DNA of 64,000 bases from contig JACJYN010000006.1 of the NCBI GenBank assembly GCA_020636095.1, positions 186,001 through 250,000 on the forward strand, read 5' to 3'. This document shows positions 26,525-35,583 of the stretch, piece after piece. Source of the stretch: Lewinellaceae bacterium (GTDB lineage: Bacteria > Bacteroidota > Bacteroidia > Chitinophagales > Saprospiraceae). The position numbers and the translations under genes are program-made. The number at the start of each line of letters is the position of its first letter. The first letter of the stretch is position 1. Below the pieces are notes generated by a model. The model did no database searches. It had not been told where the DNA came from and saw only the letters and a program-made list of their open reading frames with translations.

Positions 26525-27363
26525 TTCGGGGGTGTTTTGAGTGAGGCGTTCGCGGCTTCCAGTTCTTCAATAATGTCCACAAAATAGATCTTATCGATCG
26601 TCTCCGTATATGTGTCCGTCCTGAATTTTCCGGCCTGGTAGTACGCCTTGGCCGTCTTTAAGGTGGAGCGGTATTCCTGTTCATTTCCCAGGGCTTTGTG
26701 CGCAAGCGCCAGGAAATAATACGTTTCGCCCAGATAATCGTTTTCCCGGATTTGCCGGGTGAGGTGTTCTATGGCCTTCTGGTATGCTCCTGTTTCGTAC
26801 TCGATCACTCCCAGGTGATAGAAGTCATAAAGCCCGATGTAGGCATTGTGTGCTGTTAAGTGCTGTTCAAATATTTCTTTTGCTTTGTCAATTTGCCCAA
26901 TCTCTTTGTAACACAGGGCCAAGGCGATGTTCAGATGGTAATCCCCCGTCTGGCAAAACCCTATGTCGTAATCCACCAGTTCTTTTAGCCGCTCGATGTC
27001 CTTTATCGCCCCTTCGTAGTCCCTCAGAAACTGAAGCCGGCACCAGCCTCGGTATCCAAGATATTCTTGGGGCTCGAGCTCCACGGCTTTATCGATCATT
27101 TTTTTCCATTGGATGAATTTTCCCCTTTTCAGGAAGGGCACTGCCTTTTCCATATGCGAGTAGGCAAAACCCGGGCATAATTCGATGGACCGGTTGAAAT
27201 GCTGTTGCGATTGGGAAGAACCCTGCCAGTACCGTATGGCCTTCATCGCTTCTTGGCAGGATTCGTAGCATATCTTATCTCTTTTATAAATCTCGCAGTT
27301 AGGTGGAGCAAACAATTTAATGCTGAGCAGCGCCAGAAGGCAAAGGAGGCCGTACTTTTTCAT
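26521..27363 (-). CDS. Exported TPR-repeat protein
   Basis: 280 aa with an N-terminal signal (MKKYGLLCLLALLSIKLFAP). About five TPR-like helix pairs follow: QQHFNRSIELCPGFAYSHMEKA, KKMIDKAVELEPQEYLGYRGW, a central LNIALALCYKEIGQIDKAKEIF and YKKAIEHL-like AYQKAIEHLTRQIRENDYLGETYYFLALAHKALG. TPR arrays bind peptides or partner proteins, so a scaffold role in the periplasm is inferred. Four-bp overlaps join it to the lipoprotein upstream (27360-27363) and the decayed peptidase downstream (26521-26524), showing a coupled operon. Confidence 0.8.
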   Translation of the reverse strand: MKKYGLLCLLALLSIKLFAPPNCEIYKRDKICYESCQEAMKAIRYWQGSSQSQQHFNRSIELCPGFAYSHMEKAVPFLKRGKFIQWKKMIDKAVELEPQEYLGYRGWCRLQFLRDYEGAIKDIERLKELVDYDIGFCQTGDYHLNIALALCYKEIGQIDKAKEIFEQHLTAHNAYIGLYDFYHLGVIEYETGAYQKAIEHLTRQIRENDYLGETYYFLALAHKALGNEQEYRSTLKTAKAYYQAGKFRTDTYTETIDKIYFVDIIEELEAANASLKTPPK

Positions 27364-27863
27364 GGTAGTATTTTTTCAATCTGTCCATTCCTGATCTTGA
27401 AAGTGAGGTATTGGTAGAAATCATAGGTTTTTCCTTCCCGGCTCACGGGTATCCATCCATTCAGGTTTCTGGTTATGTCCAGTAGCTGTTGCACCAGTTC
27501 GGGGTTGAAATTTTTGGGTTGATAGTTGAAGTCCATCTTTTCCACTCTGAACCGGCCAGATTGGCCCCGGCAATTGACGACAAACCGTATAGTGACGTAT
27601 CCGCTTTCACTTTCTGAAACAGGGAAGACATACTGTTCTGTGATGGCTTCTTCCAATGCCCTCTTTTCCCCCTTATACCCCGCCGGTTTATGATCGGAAC
27701 CCCTCACATAATATTGTTTGATGCTGCTTTCCTCGCCGCACAAATTGAAATCCGGGTCGTCCATTGCCCGGTCAAACGGAATATCGCCGACGTCCTGATG
27801 GTGGCCCTGATCGATGCAACCGGCAATCAAAATGGATAATAAGAGCGGAATGTGTTTTTTCAT
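27360..27863 (-). CDS. Lipoprotein with TonB C-terminal-like domain
   Basis: 167 aa, lipobox in LLLSILIAGC. The C-terminal half (EEAITEQYVFPVSESESGYVTIRFVVNCRGQSGRFRV, then NLNGWIPVSREGKTYDFYQYLTFKI) has the pattern of the TonB C-terminal/energy-transducer domain as found in many small Bacteroidota lipoproteins: FVV.C.G.. followed by W.P....G. No membrane helix or proline stalk, so it is not a working TonB. It is translationally coupled to the TPR gene. Confidence 0.72.
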   Translation of the reverse strand: MKKHIPLLLSILIAGCIDQGHHQDVGDIPFDRAMDDPDFNLCGEESSIKQYYVRGSDHKPAGYKGEKRALEEAITEQYVFPVSESESGYVTIRFVVNCRGQSGRFRVEKMDFNYQPKNFNPELVQQLLDITRNLNGWIPVSREGKTYDFYQYLTFKIRNGQIEKILP

Positions 27864-27895
27864 TTTCTTATTTCTTTTCTCTGTCCGGTAATTTT

Positions 27896-29074
27896 TTACT
27901 CCCCCATATACCCTTCCACAAATTCCACCAGCTCTTCGCCGTGTAAGTTTTTGGCTACCACCTTACCCTCTGCATCCAGCAAAAAATTAGCAGGAATCGT
28001 CTGTAGCCGCAAGGCTTCCATCAAAGGGGCTTCGTCCCCCTGCAGGTGGGAGGCATGTAACCAGCGGTAGGCCCCATCCTTTTCGATCGCTCCTTTCCAG
28101 GCTTTTTCACCACTATCCAGTGCATATCCAATGATTTGAAAACCTTTTTCGTGGTATTTGTCCCATAAGGGCGCCAGAATAGCCCGGTTTTCGCGGCGGC
28201 AAGGGGCGCACCAGGAAGCCCAAAGGTCCAGCAGGGTGAGGCGGGCGCCCATTAATTGATACAGGGCCACCGTATCGCCCGAAAGCATGGGAAGCGGATA
28301 ATCCGGCAGCTGATCTCCTTTCAGGACGGGCAGCTGTTCCCGGGTACTGTTATTACAAAGTTGCGCCACCCATGGATGGGCAGGATATTTGTCTTGCCAT
28401 TTCTGGCATTGAGAAAAAAGAAATTCCGGGATTCGTTCAAAATCATTTTCAGGGCTCACCCACCGAAGGGCCGCCAATGCCGGCAGCAAATGATCGGTTT
28501 TTTGGGCAAAATCCATCAATGGTTGCTGAAAGTTTAACAAGGCGGTTTCCTTGTCCAGGAGTTGTGTATCGTCGTGGCCTTCCGAATGGCTGTCAGGAGG
28601 AAATTGCTGAAAAGCCTCCAGCCGAAGATCCCTCAATTGCAGCAGAGCGGCATTGTCAGGTGAAGGATTTTTGATAGAAAAACTACTTTGAAACTGCTCG
28701 ATAGAAGCCTTAATTTCCAGCTCGTCCCCATTTTTCCAGACAATTGGAAAGTAATTGGCGGCTGCCAGGTTTTCGTTATCCAGCCGGTTGGCGTAGCGTT
28801 CTCCCTTTTGCTGAACGGCCAGTTCGAGCAGGATCGGATCGGGCGCATCGGGCATTTGTTCAAAAGCAAAGCTCCCATCGGCCTGTACCGCCGCCGAATC
28901 TATTACCTGTCCGGCAAAACTGGCGGCCACTTCATCCAGGCTTCGCGGCTGAATGAGGTAAACGGTAGGAGCCCAGGTGTCATCAGGCGGCAATTGAAGT
29001 TTTCCGGAAAGGGGGGCTTGTTCCGTGCAACTCGCGTTTAGCAAAAGAAGTAAAAAATAACAAGTACATTTCAT
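27896..29074 (-). CDS. TlpA-like thiol-disulfide oxidoreductase lipoprotein
   Basis: 392 aa from ATG 29074, with a lipoprotein signal ending LLLLLNASC. The N-terminal 250 residues include a DUF4369-like beta region (VIDSAAVQADGSFAFEQM). The C-terminal thioredoxin domain carries the redox motif W-C-A-P-C near residue 295 (LLDLWASWCAPCRREN) and the cis-proline loop in LQTIPANFLLDAEGKVVAKNL. Such proteins reduce or reshuffle disulfides in the periplasm of Bacteroidota. The gene is followed after about 30 bp by the lipoprotein-TPR-peptidase operon. Confidence 0.88.
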   Translation of the reverse strand: MKCTCYFLLLLLNASCTEQAPLSGKLQLPPDDTWAPTVYLIQPRSLDEVAASFAGQVIDSAAVQADGSFAFEQMPDAPDPILLELAVQQKGERYANRLDNENLAAANYFPIVWKNGDELEIKASIEQFQSSFSIKNPSPDNAALLQLRDLRLEAFQQFPPDSHSEGHDDTQLLDKETALLNFQQPLMDFAQKTDHLLPALAALRWVSPENDFERIPEFLFSQCQKWQDKYPAHPWVAQLCNNSTREQLPVLKGDQLPDYPLPMLSGDTVALYQLMGARLTLLDLWASWCAPCRRENRAILAPLWDKYHEKGFQIIGYALDSGEKAWKGAIEKDGAYRWLHASHLQGDEAPLMEALRLQTIPANFLLDAEGKVVAKNLHGEELVEFVEGYMGE

Positions 29075-29103
29075 CTTCAGGAAGTTTGCCTCCAAACAGG
29101 CTT

Positions 29104-29556
29104 TCAATTCAATAGCTTCTCAAAACAGACACTATTCTCTACCCCCGCATATTGCCCGTAATTCGGGATCGGCCGGTATCCGTACTTTTCATACAGCCGA
29201 ATCGCCTCCGGCTGTCTTTTTCCGGTTTCTAAGATACATTTTTTACAAGACAGTTCCGCCGCCCAGTGTTCCAACTCCGTTAAAATTCTGGTAGCGATTC
29301 CCTTTCCCCGGCTCTCCGGCAAGGTGTACATCCGCTTAATCTCCATGGCGGCCTGCTCGTATTCCTTCATAGCGCCGCAACCCATTGGCCGGTTATTTTC
29401 ATAAGCGACCACGGCGTATTTAATCCGATCAATTTTATTGAATTGGGCGTAAAAGGAATGGTCTTCTCCGTCCCTTTCCGCCAGGTCGGAGTCCAGTCGT
29501 TTGACCAGTTCGATGAAATCCGGATGGGTAGAGTCGGTTCTGAGTATGCGTATCAT
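29104..29556 (-). CDS. GNAT family N-acetyltransferase
   Basis: 150 aa from ATG 29556 (MIRILRTDSTHPDFIEL). The acetyl-CoA loop is visible in KRMYTLPESRGKGIATRIL (R-G-K-G-I-A), with the motif B helix after it and LYEKYGYRPIPNYGQYAG at the end. It resembles the small amino-group acetyltransferases found beside many loci; the substrate is unknown. An in-frame codon further upstream runs into the palindromic repeat, so the shorter start is used. Confidence 0.85.
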   Translation of the reverse strand: MIRILRTDSTHPDFIELVKRLDSDLAERDGEDHSFYAQFNKIDRIKYAVVAYENNRPMGCGAMKEYEQAAMEIKRMYTLPESRGKGIATRILTELEHWAAELSCKKCILETGKRQPEAIRLYEKYGYRPIPNYGQYAGVENSVCFEKLLN

Positions 29557-29575
29557 TGGCGAATTTTTGAAAACG

Positions 29576-29787
29576 TAAAATAAATATGTCCGACTACTTG
29601 AGTAGTCTGGCATATTTAGATTGTGTTTAACCGGAGCTCAAGTCGGAGCGCAATAGAACACGAGCGAAGCGACTGATGAAATAAATTGCACCCCGACAAC
29701 GCTGTCTCGGGCGCCAATTTATTCCATTTCATTCCATCAGTCGCTACGCTCGTGTCCTATTGGCGTGCGAGTTATAAAATAAATATG
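29576..29787. repeat. Palindromic repeat region flanked by 13-bp direct repeats
   Basis: TAAAATAAATATG occurs at 29576-29588 and 29775-29787. Between them lie a small palindrome (CCGACTACT/AGTAGTCTGG, about 29588-29610) and a long imperfect inverted repeat in which CACGAGCGAAGCGACTGATG (about 29655-29680) pairs with CATCAGTCGCTACGCTCGTG (about 29735-29755). The CAGTCGCTNCGCTCGTGTCC core recurs in the elements at 46719 and 59363. The outer ends do not match each other well, so simple transposition is not proven. Confidence 0.55.
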
Positions 29788-29804
29788 CTTAACCACTTAC
29801 GCCG

Positions 29805-30485
29805 TTAGCTGGTTCCTGGCTGCACTTCATTTCCTCGATCCAAAAACAAACTCAGGGCCATCAATTTCGATTTGTTCTGAACCAGCGCTTGTCCGGTGGT
29901 TTTTGCCGTTTTTATGGCCCTCAGGCCCGGAAAAGACAGCTTGCCTTTCGACAAAGAGTACATCCAAAGCAGGTCCAGATAGTTGACGAGCAGGTTGAGT
30001 TTTTCAAAAATGCCCGTTTCTGAAATTTCAAACCCCAACCGTTTTGCGGTTTCCTCACTAAAAAAATAGGAACTGCCCCTGACCTCCACCGTTTCCGGCA
30101 ATTCCTCGTTTTCAATCTCACTGATGACCTGTAGCAAGCCCTGGATGTAATAACTGAGCATCTTTTTTCGCCATTGGGTTCCCGGGCTGGTTTTTTTCAT
30201 CACCATCAGGTAATCAAAGGAAGTCCCGTTGTGTAGGTCATACTTTTTTGGGCTGGCCCCGTACACCAGCAACATGGGGGAAAGGTAGGTGTACAGGCCC
30301 ATCAGCCGGAAGAAAGGGGTGGACAGGAACTGTAAAACCGGAACAAAGAGGAACACCAGTAAATATTCAACCGGGTTCTCCGATGCGCTTGTCAGCCAGG
30401 CTCCCATTAGGATGAGCATGAACAGGAACATAAATAGGGCTATAGCCCACTGGATCAGGATGTTTTGTTGATAAAACCTGTTCAT
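29805..30485 (-). CDS. Membrane protein of unknown function
   Basis: 226 aa. Two or three hydrophobic segments fill the first 85 residues (ILIQWAIALFMFLFMLILMG, VEYLLVFLFVPVLQFLS, LYTYLSPMLLVYGA); the remaining 140 residues are soluble and helix-rich, ending in a charged cytoplasmic tail. No family was recognised. It sits downstream of the GH38 gene (75-bp gap) in the same orientation. Confidence 0.6.
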   Translation of the reverse strand: MNRFYQQNILIQWAIALFMFLFMLILMGAWLTSASENPVEYLLVFLFVPVLQFLSTPFFRLMGLYTYLSPMLLVYGASPKKYDLHNGTSFDYLMVMKKTSPGTQWRKKMLSYYIQGLLQVISEIENEELPETVEVRGSSYFFSEETAKRLGFEISETGIFEKLNLLVNYLDLLWMYSLSKGKLSFPGLRAIKTAKTTGQALVQNKSKLMALSLFLDRGNEVQPGTS

Positions 30486-30501
30486 AGATTTTCACCTACC
30501 T

Positions 30502-30523
30502 GGCAGGGTTATTATTACCTGCC
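30502..30523. terminator. Short stem-loop between GH38 and the membrane protein gene
   Basis: GGCAGG/CCTGCC arms with a 10-base AT-rich loop, about 37 bp beyond the GH38 stop. There is no T tract, so termination is uncertain. Confidence 0.25.
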
Positions 30524-30559
30524 CTCTGGATGAAGTATATTTTTATTGTTTTGATTTTT

Positions 30560-33500
30560 CTACTCCCTCAGCCAAATAAACCGCGTCTCCAGCGCCCTGA
30601 TCTTTAGCTCCTCATTTATCTCTTGTATCTCCTCTCCAAACAAATTCACCTCTGAGGCAGCAGTGTAGATATTCCCTTTCAGCAACCCCGCCAACTTCAG
30701 CACTGCTTCCTTCCCCTCCGTCTCCCTCAACTGGAGCAGGACGCCATTGCCCTCCTGCGCCGGGCGGGCGGCCACCAGCAGCAGGTTGGGCGCCGATACC
30801 TCCATCCAGGACTTGGTGGATTCAGCCGCCTCTTTTTCTCCCTCCGGGAACACCCGGGCGAGCAGCGGGATGCGCGACCCCCATCCGAAGCGGGTGGCGA
30901 AAGCATCGGTATTGTCGTTGGAAGAAGTTAGGTAGTAGTTCCACTTCAGCTCCCCTTCCTGGCTGGCTTTGAAGTTGGTGGTCCAGTAGTTGTTCAGCAC
31001 CCAGGAGTAGAGGTGGGTGGTTTCGGGCTGGTGCAGGTAGTAGAACCGGCCGGTGTTGATGGCGCCGAACTGCACCAGGGGCGCATCGCTGCTGCCGAAA
31101 ACCACCTGGTTTTCCTCGTTGCGGGCAAAGGCGAAGCTCTGGATAGTGTTCCAGTCGGAAGCGGTGCCTTCCAATTGGTTTTCGCCCGGGTAAACGATGC
31201 CGCCCTGAGCCTCAAAGCCGAGCTTGCCGCCTGGCAGCCCGAAGGGGAAGGCTACGTAAACGGCTTCGGGCGAGGTGACGGCCAGCTTATGCATGCCGTA
31301 ATGCAGTTCGAGCCGCTTTTCGGTGTGGTACAACCGTATTTCCAGGTTCAGGCCACGGGGGTCGGCGCCAGGGATGGCGCCATTCAGATAGAGGCTGCTC
31401 CAGATGGGCCCCTCCTGAGCGCCGGTGATACTGAGCTGTCGCAGGTAGTGCCGTTCGCCTTCCAGGGGTACGTACACGGTGTCTCTCTTATTGTGGGTGA
31501 AGCGCTCCATCTGATGGCGGTTGGACAGCTCTTCGTAGATGAACTGCCCCATCAGCACGGTGTCACCGGTGGAAAGCAGTTCCCGTTTGAGTTCCTTGTC
31601 ATACAGGCTGGCGACACCGCCCTTTTCGGGGTCGATCTCCAGGCGGTAGAATGCGTTTTCGAACACCCGGCCGCCGGGCGTAGCGTCAGGGGCCATCCGG
31701 TTCTTCTCACTCACCTCTATGCGGTACGATTGATAGCCCATAGCGGGCACGCCTTCCACCCAGAGCCCCCAATAGGTGCCGTCGCTGCGGCTGTTGAGCA
31801 TCTGGGCGGGGATTTCCCGGCCCTGGCTGTCCACGATGCGGAATTCCTTGTTGTTGGGCAGGATCTCGTGGTCGATGAAGGCCACGATCAGGCCGGAGCG
31901 TTCCCAGTTGAGGGTATTGAACACCGCGATGGAGGGAACCTCCCTCCGCTGGATAAAGGGCTGCAGGAAGCCCATGGCCCGCTCCTGGAAGAGGCTGGAC
32001 CGCTTGACCGCATCCCAGGCATAGGCGGCTTTTTCGTTCCACTGCACGACGGTATTCTCCGCCAGCGGGTCGGTGATGCTCTCAGCGGCGCCCAGCGTGT
32101 GCTCGTCGTAGAAAAGAAGGGCGTCCTGAATGCTGGTGATCTCGCTGTTTAGTTCCGCCGGCAGCTCGGCGCCCAGCGCCTGCGCCATAGAAATGAGGCC
32201 GGTGTTGGCGATCATCTCCGACTGGGTGGCGCGGGCCGCTTTGGTTTCCAGCATAGCTGAGCCGAAGCCGTCCGTCCACCAGTCGGGCCAGGCTGTTTTG
32301 CGGACGGGTAAATCCTCAGCGTGATTTTCTTCGACGTACTGCATAAACTCACTGGCTACCGCCAGCCGCAGTTTCGGCCACTCGTATTTTTCGTTCCACT
32401 CCCGCACCAGCTCGCAGGCGGTGGTGGAAGGGGGCGAGTTGTCGGTAATGTATCCGGAAAACTGGAAAGCGGTGCGGGCGAAGGGGTAGCCCTTGTCCTC
32501 CAGGCTTTGCAGGTATTTGGAGAGGTTTTCCCGGAAGGCGGCGGGGTCCTCGGAAACCAGCCCCAGGGTATTGCCGTGCATGTAGTGTTCGCTGCGGTAG
32601 GCCAGCATCCGTTTCCCGGAGGGCGACTCCCACCAGAAGGCGGTTGGCTTGCCGAAGGGGATGCGGGCGCGGTGGCCGTGCTGGCCCATGACCAGGTATT
32701 TCAGCCCTGTGCCGTGGAAGTACTCCGCCAGGCACCAGCCGATGCCGTTCACGTCGTTTTGCATGGCCGCCGTGACGGGGATGCCTTTGTCCCGGAACTG
32801 GCGGATCGTCCGCGCCTGGGCGGCCAGGCTGGCCTCATCAACTACCTCGGAAAAATTGAAAAACATACCGGTCACTTCGATCCGGCCTTCTTCAATGCGT
32901 TTCAGCAGCCGGTTGATCTGCTCCTGCGGGCGGCTCTTCAGGTATTCCCGGACGGCCCAGGAAGCCTCGCACGTCCACCGGAATTGGGCGTCTTCGGGAT
33001 AGCCGTCGGTCTGGTCGCAATAATCGAGGGCATAGTCGAGGTAGCGGAGGTGTTCAGGCAGGATTTCGGTCTGCGGGCGGGTGTAGCCGATATCGGTATG
33101 GGTGTGCTGCACCAGGTAGACGGTCCAGTCTTTTACGGGCTCCAGCGTGAAAGGGGCCTCCGTTGCCGGCTTGTCGCCGATCTTTATTTTGGCGGTGTAG
33201 GGTGTAGGGGTTTTTACCAACGGCAGTTTCAGCTCCAGGGTGCTGCGGCCGGGGGGCAATAGGGTGTTCACCTTCATCCCGGCGACCTTCACTTCGCAGG
33301 GCTCCTTCTCTCCCAGGTGCATGAATTCAACCCGGGCGACGGAGTACTGCTTCCCGCCTTCCTTTAGCACCACCATTTCCTGTTCAATGGTTGCCTTTTC
33401 GAAGATACCAGCCTTGAAAGTCATATACCAGATGTCGCCGCCGGCGTCCTCGCCGTCTATGCTGATCCGCACCGGTTCGCCCGGTGTCAGGGCGGCTTGG

Positions 33501-33955
33501 GGCAGTTTCAGCACGGCGAAGCCCATCTGGTCTTTGTATTTATCGATCAGGGTGGCGTAGAAGGCCAGCCGGGCGCCATCCTTGCCATCCACCCCCCATT
33601 CCAGCTCGTCGTTGCTGCGGGGGTTGCTGAAGGTGAGGTATTTTTCTCCATTTACCAATAAGTCGAAATGGTAACGCTTCACATCGGTATCCATGCCGTA
33701 GGCCCAGATGAAGTAAGCGAATTTCTCATCGAAGGAACCCGGAACAGGCGCTGTTTCCCATTCGATGGGGCGGAAGTTTTTATTCGCCCGTACGATCAGG
33801 GAGGCGCTGACATCGGGCAGGGGCGAGTGGTAGCTGAAGGGGAAGCCGTGCAAAGCGCGCCGGTAGCCCTGGAAATAGTTTTGCTGAGGCAACTGGGCCT
33901 GGCTCAGGGGCAGCAAGCATAGTTGGAGGAGGAGTAGGGGAGCGAGGGTTTTCAT
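30560..33955 (-). CDS. GH38-like alpha-mannosidase, exported
   Basis: 1131 aa from ATG 33955, which gives the signal peptide MKTLAPLLLLQLCLLPLSQA; the frame upstream to 34018 enters a palindromic element and is rejected. The catalytic N-domain carries the GH38 metal motif in YLVQHTHTDIGYTRPQTE (HxHxD) and the helical region WTCEASWAVREYL. The MQNDVNGIGW stretch fits the nucleophile Asp, and WWESPSGKRMLAYRSEHY is also typical. A long beta-rich C-terminal domain follows. Family members cleave alpha-mannosides from N-glycans or mannans; this subgroup has an extra N-terminal beta domain of about 300 residues. A MITE-like element lies 65 bp upstream. Confidence 0.88.
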   Translation of the reverse strand: MKTLAPLLLLQLCLLPLSQAQLPQQNYFQGYRRALHGFPFSYHSPLPDVSASLIVRANKNFRPIEWETAPVPGSFDEKFAYFIWAYGMDTDVKRYHFDLLVNGEKYLTFSNPRSNDELEWGVDGKDGARLAFYATLIDKYKDQMGFAVLKLPQAALTPGEPVRISIDGEDAGGDIWYMTFKAGIFEKATIEQEMVVLKEGGKQYSVARVEFMHLGEKEPCEVKVAGMKVNTLLPPGRSTLELKLPLVKTPTPYTAKIKIGDKPATEAPFTLEPVKDWTVYLVQHTHTDIGYTRPQTEILPEHLRYLDYALDYCDQTDGYPEDAQFRWTCEASWAVREYLKSRPQEQINRLLKRIEEGRIEVTGMFFNFSEVVDEASLAAQARTIRQFRDKGIPVTAAMQNDVNGIGWCLAEYFHGTGLKYLVMGQHGHRARIPFGKPTAFWWESPSGKRMLAYRSEHYMHGNTLGLVSEDPAAFRENLSKYLQSLEDKGYPFARTAFQFSGYITDNSPPSTTACELVREWNEKYEWPKLRLAVASEFMQYVEENHAEDLPVRKTAWPDWWTDGFGSAMLETKAARATQSEMIANTGLISMAQALGAELPAELNSEITSIQDALLFYDEHTLGAAESITDPLAENTVVQWNEKAAYAWDAVKRSSLFQERAMGFLQPFIQRREVPSIAVFNTLNWERSGLIVAFIDHEILPNNKEFRIVDSQGREIPAQMLNSRSDGTYWGLWVEGVPAMGYQSYRIEVSEKNRMAPDATPGGRVFENAFYRLEIDPEKGGVASLYDKELKRELLSTGDTVLMGQFIYEELSNRHQMERFTHNKRDTVYVPLEGERHYLRQLSITGAQEGPIWSSLYLNGAIPGADPRGLNLEIRLYHTEKRLELHYGMHKLAVTSPEAVYVAFPFGLPGGKLGFEAQGGIVYPGENQLEGTASDWNTIQSFAFARNEENQVVFGSSDAPLVQFGAINTGRFYYLHQPETTHLYSWVLNNYWTTNFKASQEGELKWNYYLTSSNDNTDAFATRFGWGSRIPLLARVFPEGEKEAAESTKSWMEVSAPNLLLVAARPAQEGNGVLLQLRETEGKEAVLKLAGLLKGNIYTAASEVNLFGEEIQEINEELKIRALETRFIWLRE

Positions 33956-34020
33956 ATCTGATTGGATTTTTTGTTGCCGTTTATATTGTTGCACGTCTGG
34001 CCGCATTATCCATTCCATTA

Positions 34021-34185
34021 GAGCATGTTTGGAGGTGGTGCTTTGGAGGCGAAAATGGCTGATTTTGGGTTCTCAGGAGGCTCATTTTCCTGCCCATAGC
34101 AGCGCTACGGGCAGGAAAATAGCCGAAATGAGGTTCCAGAAGCGGTGATTTGCAGCCCAAATGACTACCTCCAAACATGCTTCTC
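34021..34185. mobile_element. MITE-like element upstream of GH38 (GAGCATGTTTGGAGG ends)
   Basis: 165 bp. The left end GAGCATGTTTGGAGGT pairs with the right end, which reads GAGAAGCATGTTTGGAGGT in reverse (a 3-base insertion). TTA flanks both sides (34018-34020 and 34186-34188). An inner hairpin (ATTTTCCTGCCC, then GGGCAGGAAAAT) is present. It is the same family as 51837-51998. GAG ends plus a TNA duplication resemble the IS1031 group of IS5 elements (inference). Confidence 0.7.
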
Positions 34186-34270
34186 TTAACCGCCAACGTT
34201 GGCATACCTGCTGTGGCCAGCTTTTGCTGGCTACAGCAGGTGCATAATGTTACGTTCGTTTCCCTTCTTT

Positions 34271-34663
34271 CTATTGTTTTTCTCCAATAAAGACTATAGC
34301 ATCACCAATTGGGCCGATTTGCATGTTTATGGTTACAGGAGTTCCGATCGCAAAAATTACAGATTTATCAAGTTGTTGATTATTATCAGTTGGAGAGCTA
34401 ATGGTAGAACTATTAAATCTTTCAATTTCAATTTCAATTTCACTAAATTCATTCCCGGACTTTGGCCTGATACTTACCGTGTTTTTATTGACTCTTGAAA
34501 CGACAATTTCATACGGGTTTATCTCTCCAACAGAATTACTGCCAAAAGCACCCTTGAAATCTCCAACTACTTCGATTGTCAAGTCTTCCTTTTCATCCTT
34601 ATTGCAATTTGTGAAAATGACTACTGTGCTAATAAATGTTAAGAGGAAAAGTAGGTTTTTCAT
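34271..34663 (-). CDS. Small lipoprotein of unknown function
   Basis: 130 aa with signal MKNLLFLLTFISTVVIFTNC (lipobox ending FTNC). The mature part is beta-rich (DLTIEVVGDFKGAFGSN, EIVVSRVNKNTVSIRPKSG, EIEIEIERF), suggesting a small secreted sandwich domain. It is markedly AT-rich compared with flanking genes, so recent transfer is possible. No family recognised. Confidence 0.68.
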   Translation of the reverse strand: MKNLLFLLTFISTVVIFTNCNKDEKEDLTIEVVGDFKGAFGSNSVGEINPYEIVVSRVNKNTVSIRPKSGNEFSEIEIEIERFNSSTISSPTDNNQQLDKSVIFAIGTPVTINMQIGPIGDAIVFIGEKQ

Positions 34664-34678
34664 AATTTGTAAATTTAA

Positions 34679-34697
34679 GAGCGTGTTTAAATTTTTG
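34679..34697. repeat. Solo IS-like end
   Basis: GAGCGTGTTTAAATTTTT follows TTTAA and resembles the ends of the elements at 34021 and 51837 and the solo end at 50920. No partner end was found within the 200-bp gap to the next gene; otherwise this intergenic stretch shows nothing recognisable. Confidence 0.3.
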
Positions 34698-34866
34698 TGA
34701 TGAATGCTTGCTTTATTTTATTCAATGACGCCTATCATACGTACATTAACGAACTCAGTGATGTTTTAACAATCTCCCTCCGAAACGATTACAAACGCCG
34801 CTAAAAGTACCCATTATCCCATTCGGTTGCAAGCTGCCCGGCAATTTTCTCTCCGGCCAAACCCTG

Positions 34867-35316
34867 TCATCCTGTCTGTAGTATCCACTCCACGCCCGTA
34901 TCCAGTTCTATCTCTTTCACCAGCCGGAAGCCATTGCGTTCATAAAACGGCAGCAGCCCATACTCGTCGATCGACAGCCAGAACTTTTGCCCGGGGAAGC
35001 GCTCCTGTAGCTTCCTCAGCCACAAGGCGCCTAACTGCTTGCCCCGGTGTTCTTCTACAATCCAAAGGAAACCAATGTACAAATACCCCTTATCGAACCA
35101 GTACAGGGCTTCCTTCCCGTAAGCCAGAATGTCGGGGGCAGGGGTGGAAAAGAGGATGCCGCCGCCCAGGGTTTCGCTGCCTGATTCCAGGGTGAAGATC
35201 CGGGCAGTGGGGGCGTACTTCGGCCAGTACGGGGCGATGCCCTCGCGCCAGCCGGAGGGGAGCAGGGCGAAGAAGCGTTCCGGTGTTGAAGTGGTTTCTG
35301 TAAGTTGGCAGGCCAT
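34867..35316 (-). CDS. GNAT family N-acetyltransferase
   Basis: 149 aa from ATG 35316 (MACQLTETTSTPERFFALLP). Motif A is degenerate but recognisable: IGFLWIVEEHRGKQLGALWLRKL with R-G-K-Q-L-G, followed by WLSIDEYGLLPFYERNGFRLVKE, the usual motif B end. Frame upstream of 35316 runs through a repeat element and is not counted. Substrate unknown. Confidence 0.78.
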   Translation of the reverse strand: MACQLTETTSTPERFFALLPSGWREGIAPYWPKYAPTARIFTLESGSETLGGGILFSTPAPDILAYGKEALYWFDKGYLYIGFLWIVEEHRGKQLGALWLRKLQERFPGQKFWLSIDEYGLLPFYERNGFRLVKEIELDTGVEWILQTG

Positions 35317-35351
35317 TTTTTGTCTGTTGTTCGTTGTCTGTTGGCTCCGTC

Positions 35352-35408
35352 GGGATAGTTGAATTTTCAGGAACTTGCGAACGGCGAATTGCGAACCGTG
35401 CCCCCCCC
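35352..35408. mobile_element. Short copy of the GGGATAGTTCAA repeat family
   Basis: 57 bp from GGGATAGTTGAATTTTCAGG to GCGAACCGTGCCCCCC, with an interior of GCGAA-type steps (CTTGCGAACGGCGAATTGCG). It matches the ends of the elements at 50770 and 52823. No convincing target duplication is seen. Confidence 0.5.
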
Positions 35409-35583
35409 GTTCAGCCCAACAATATAGCCATATAACGTACCAATTTAGGTAGTATGGTATTTCGGCATTTTGGTTTTGTGCCCGGGCAGTTGCAGCGCCT
35501 CTGTGAACCTCCGGCCGCACTACCGGAACACCATAAAACCGAAACACCTAAATAGTTACAATATAGCCAAATACCCCTTCCCC

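Noticed and set aside
33956..34018. N-terminal extension of GH38 to 34018
   Set aside because: It would begin at the edge of a mobile element and places 21 odd residues before a complete signal peptide.
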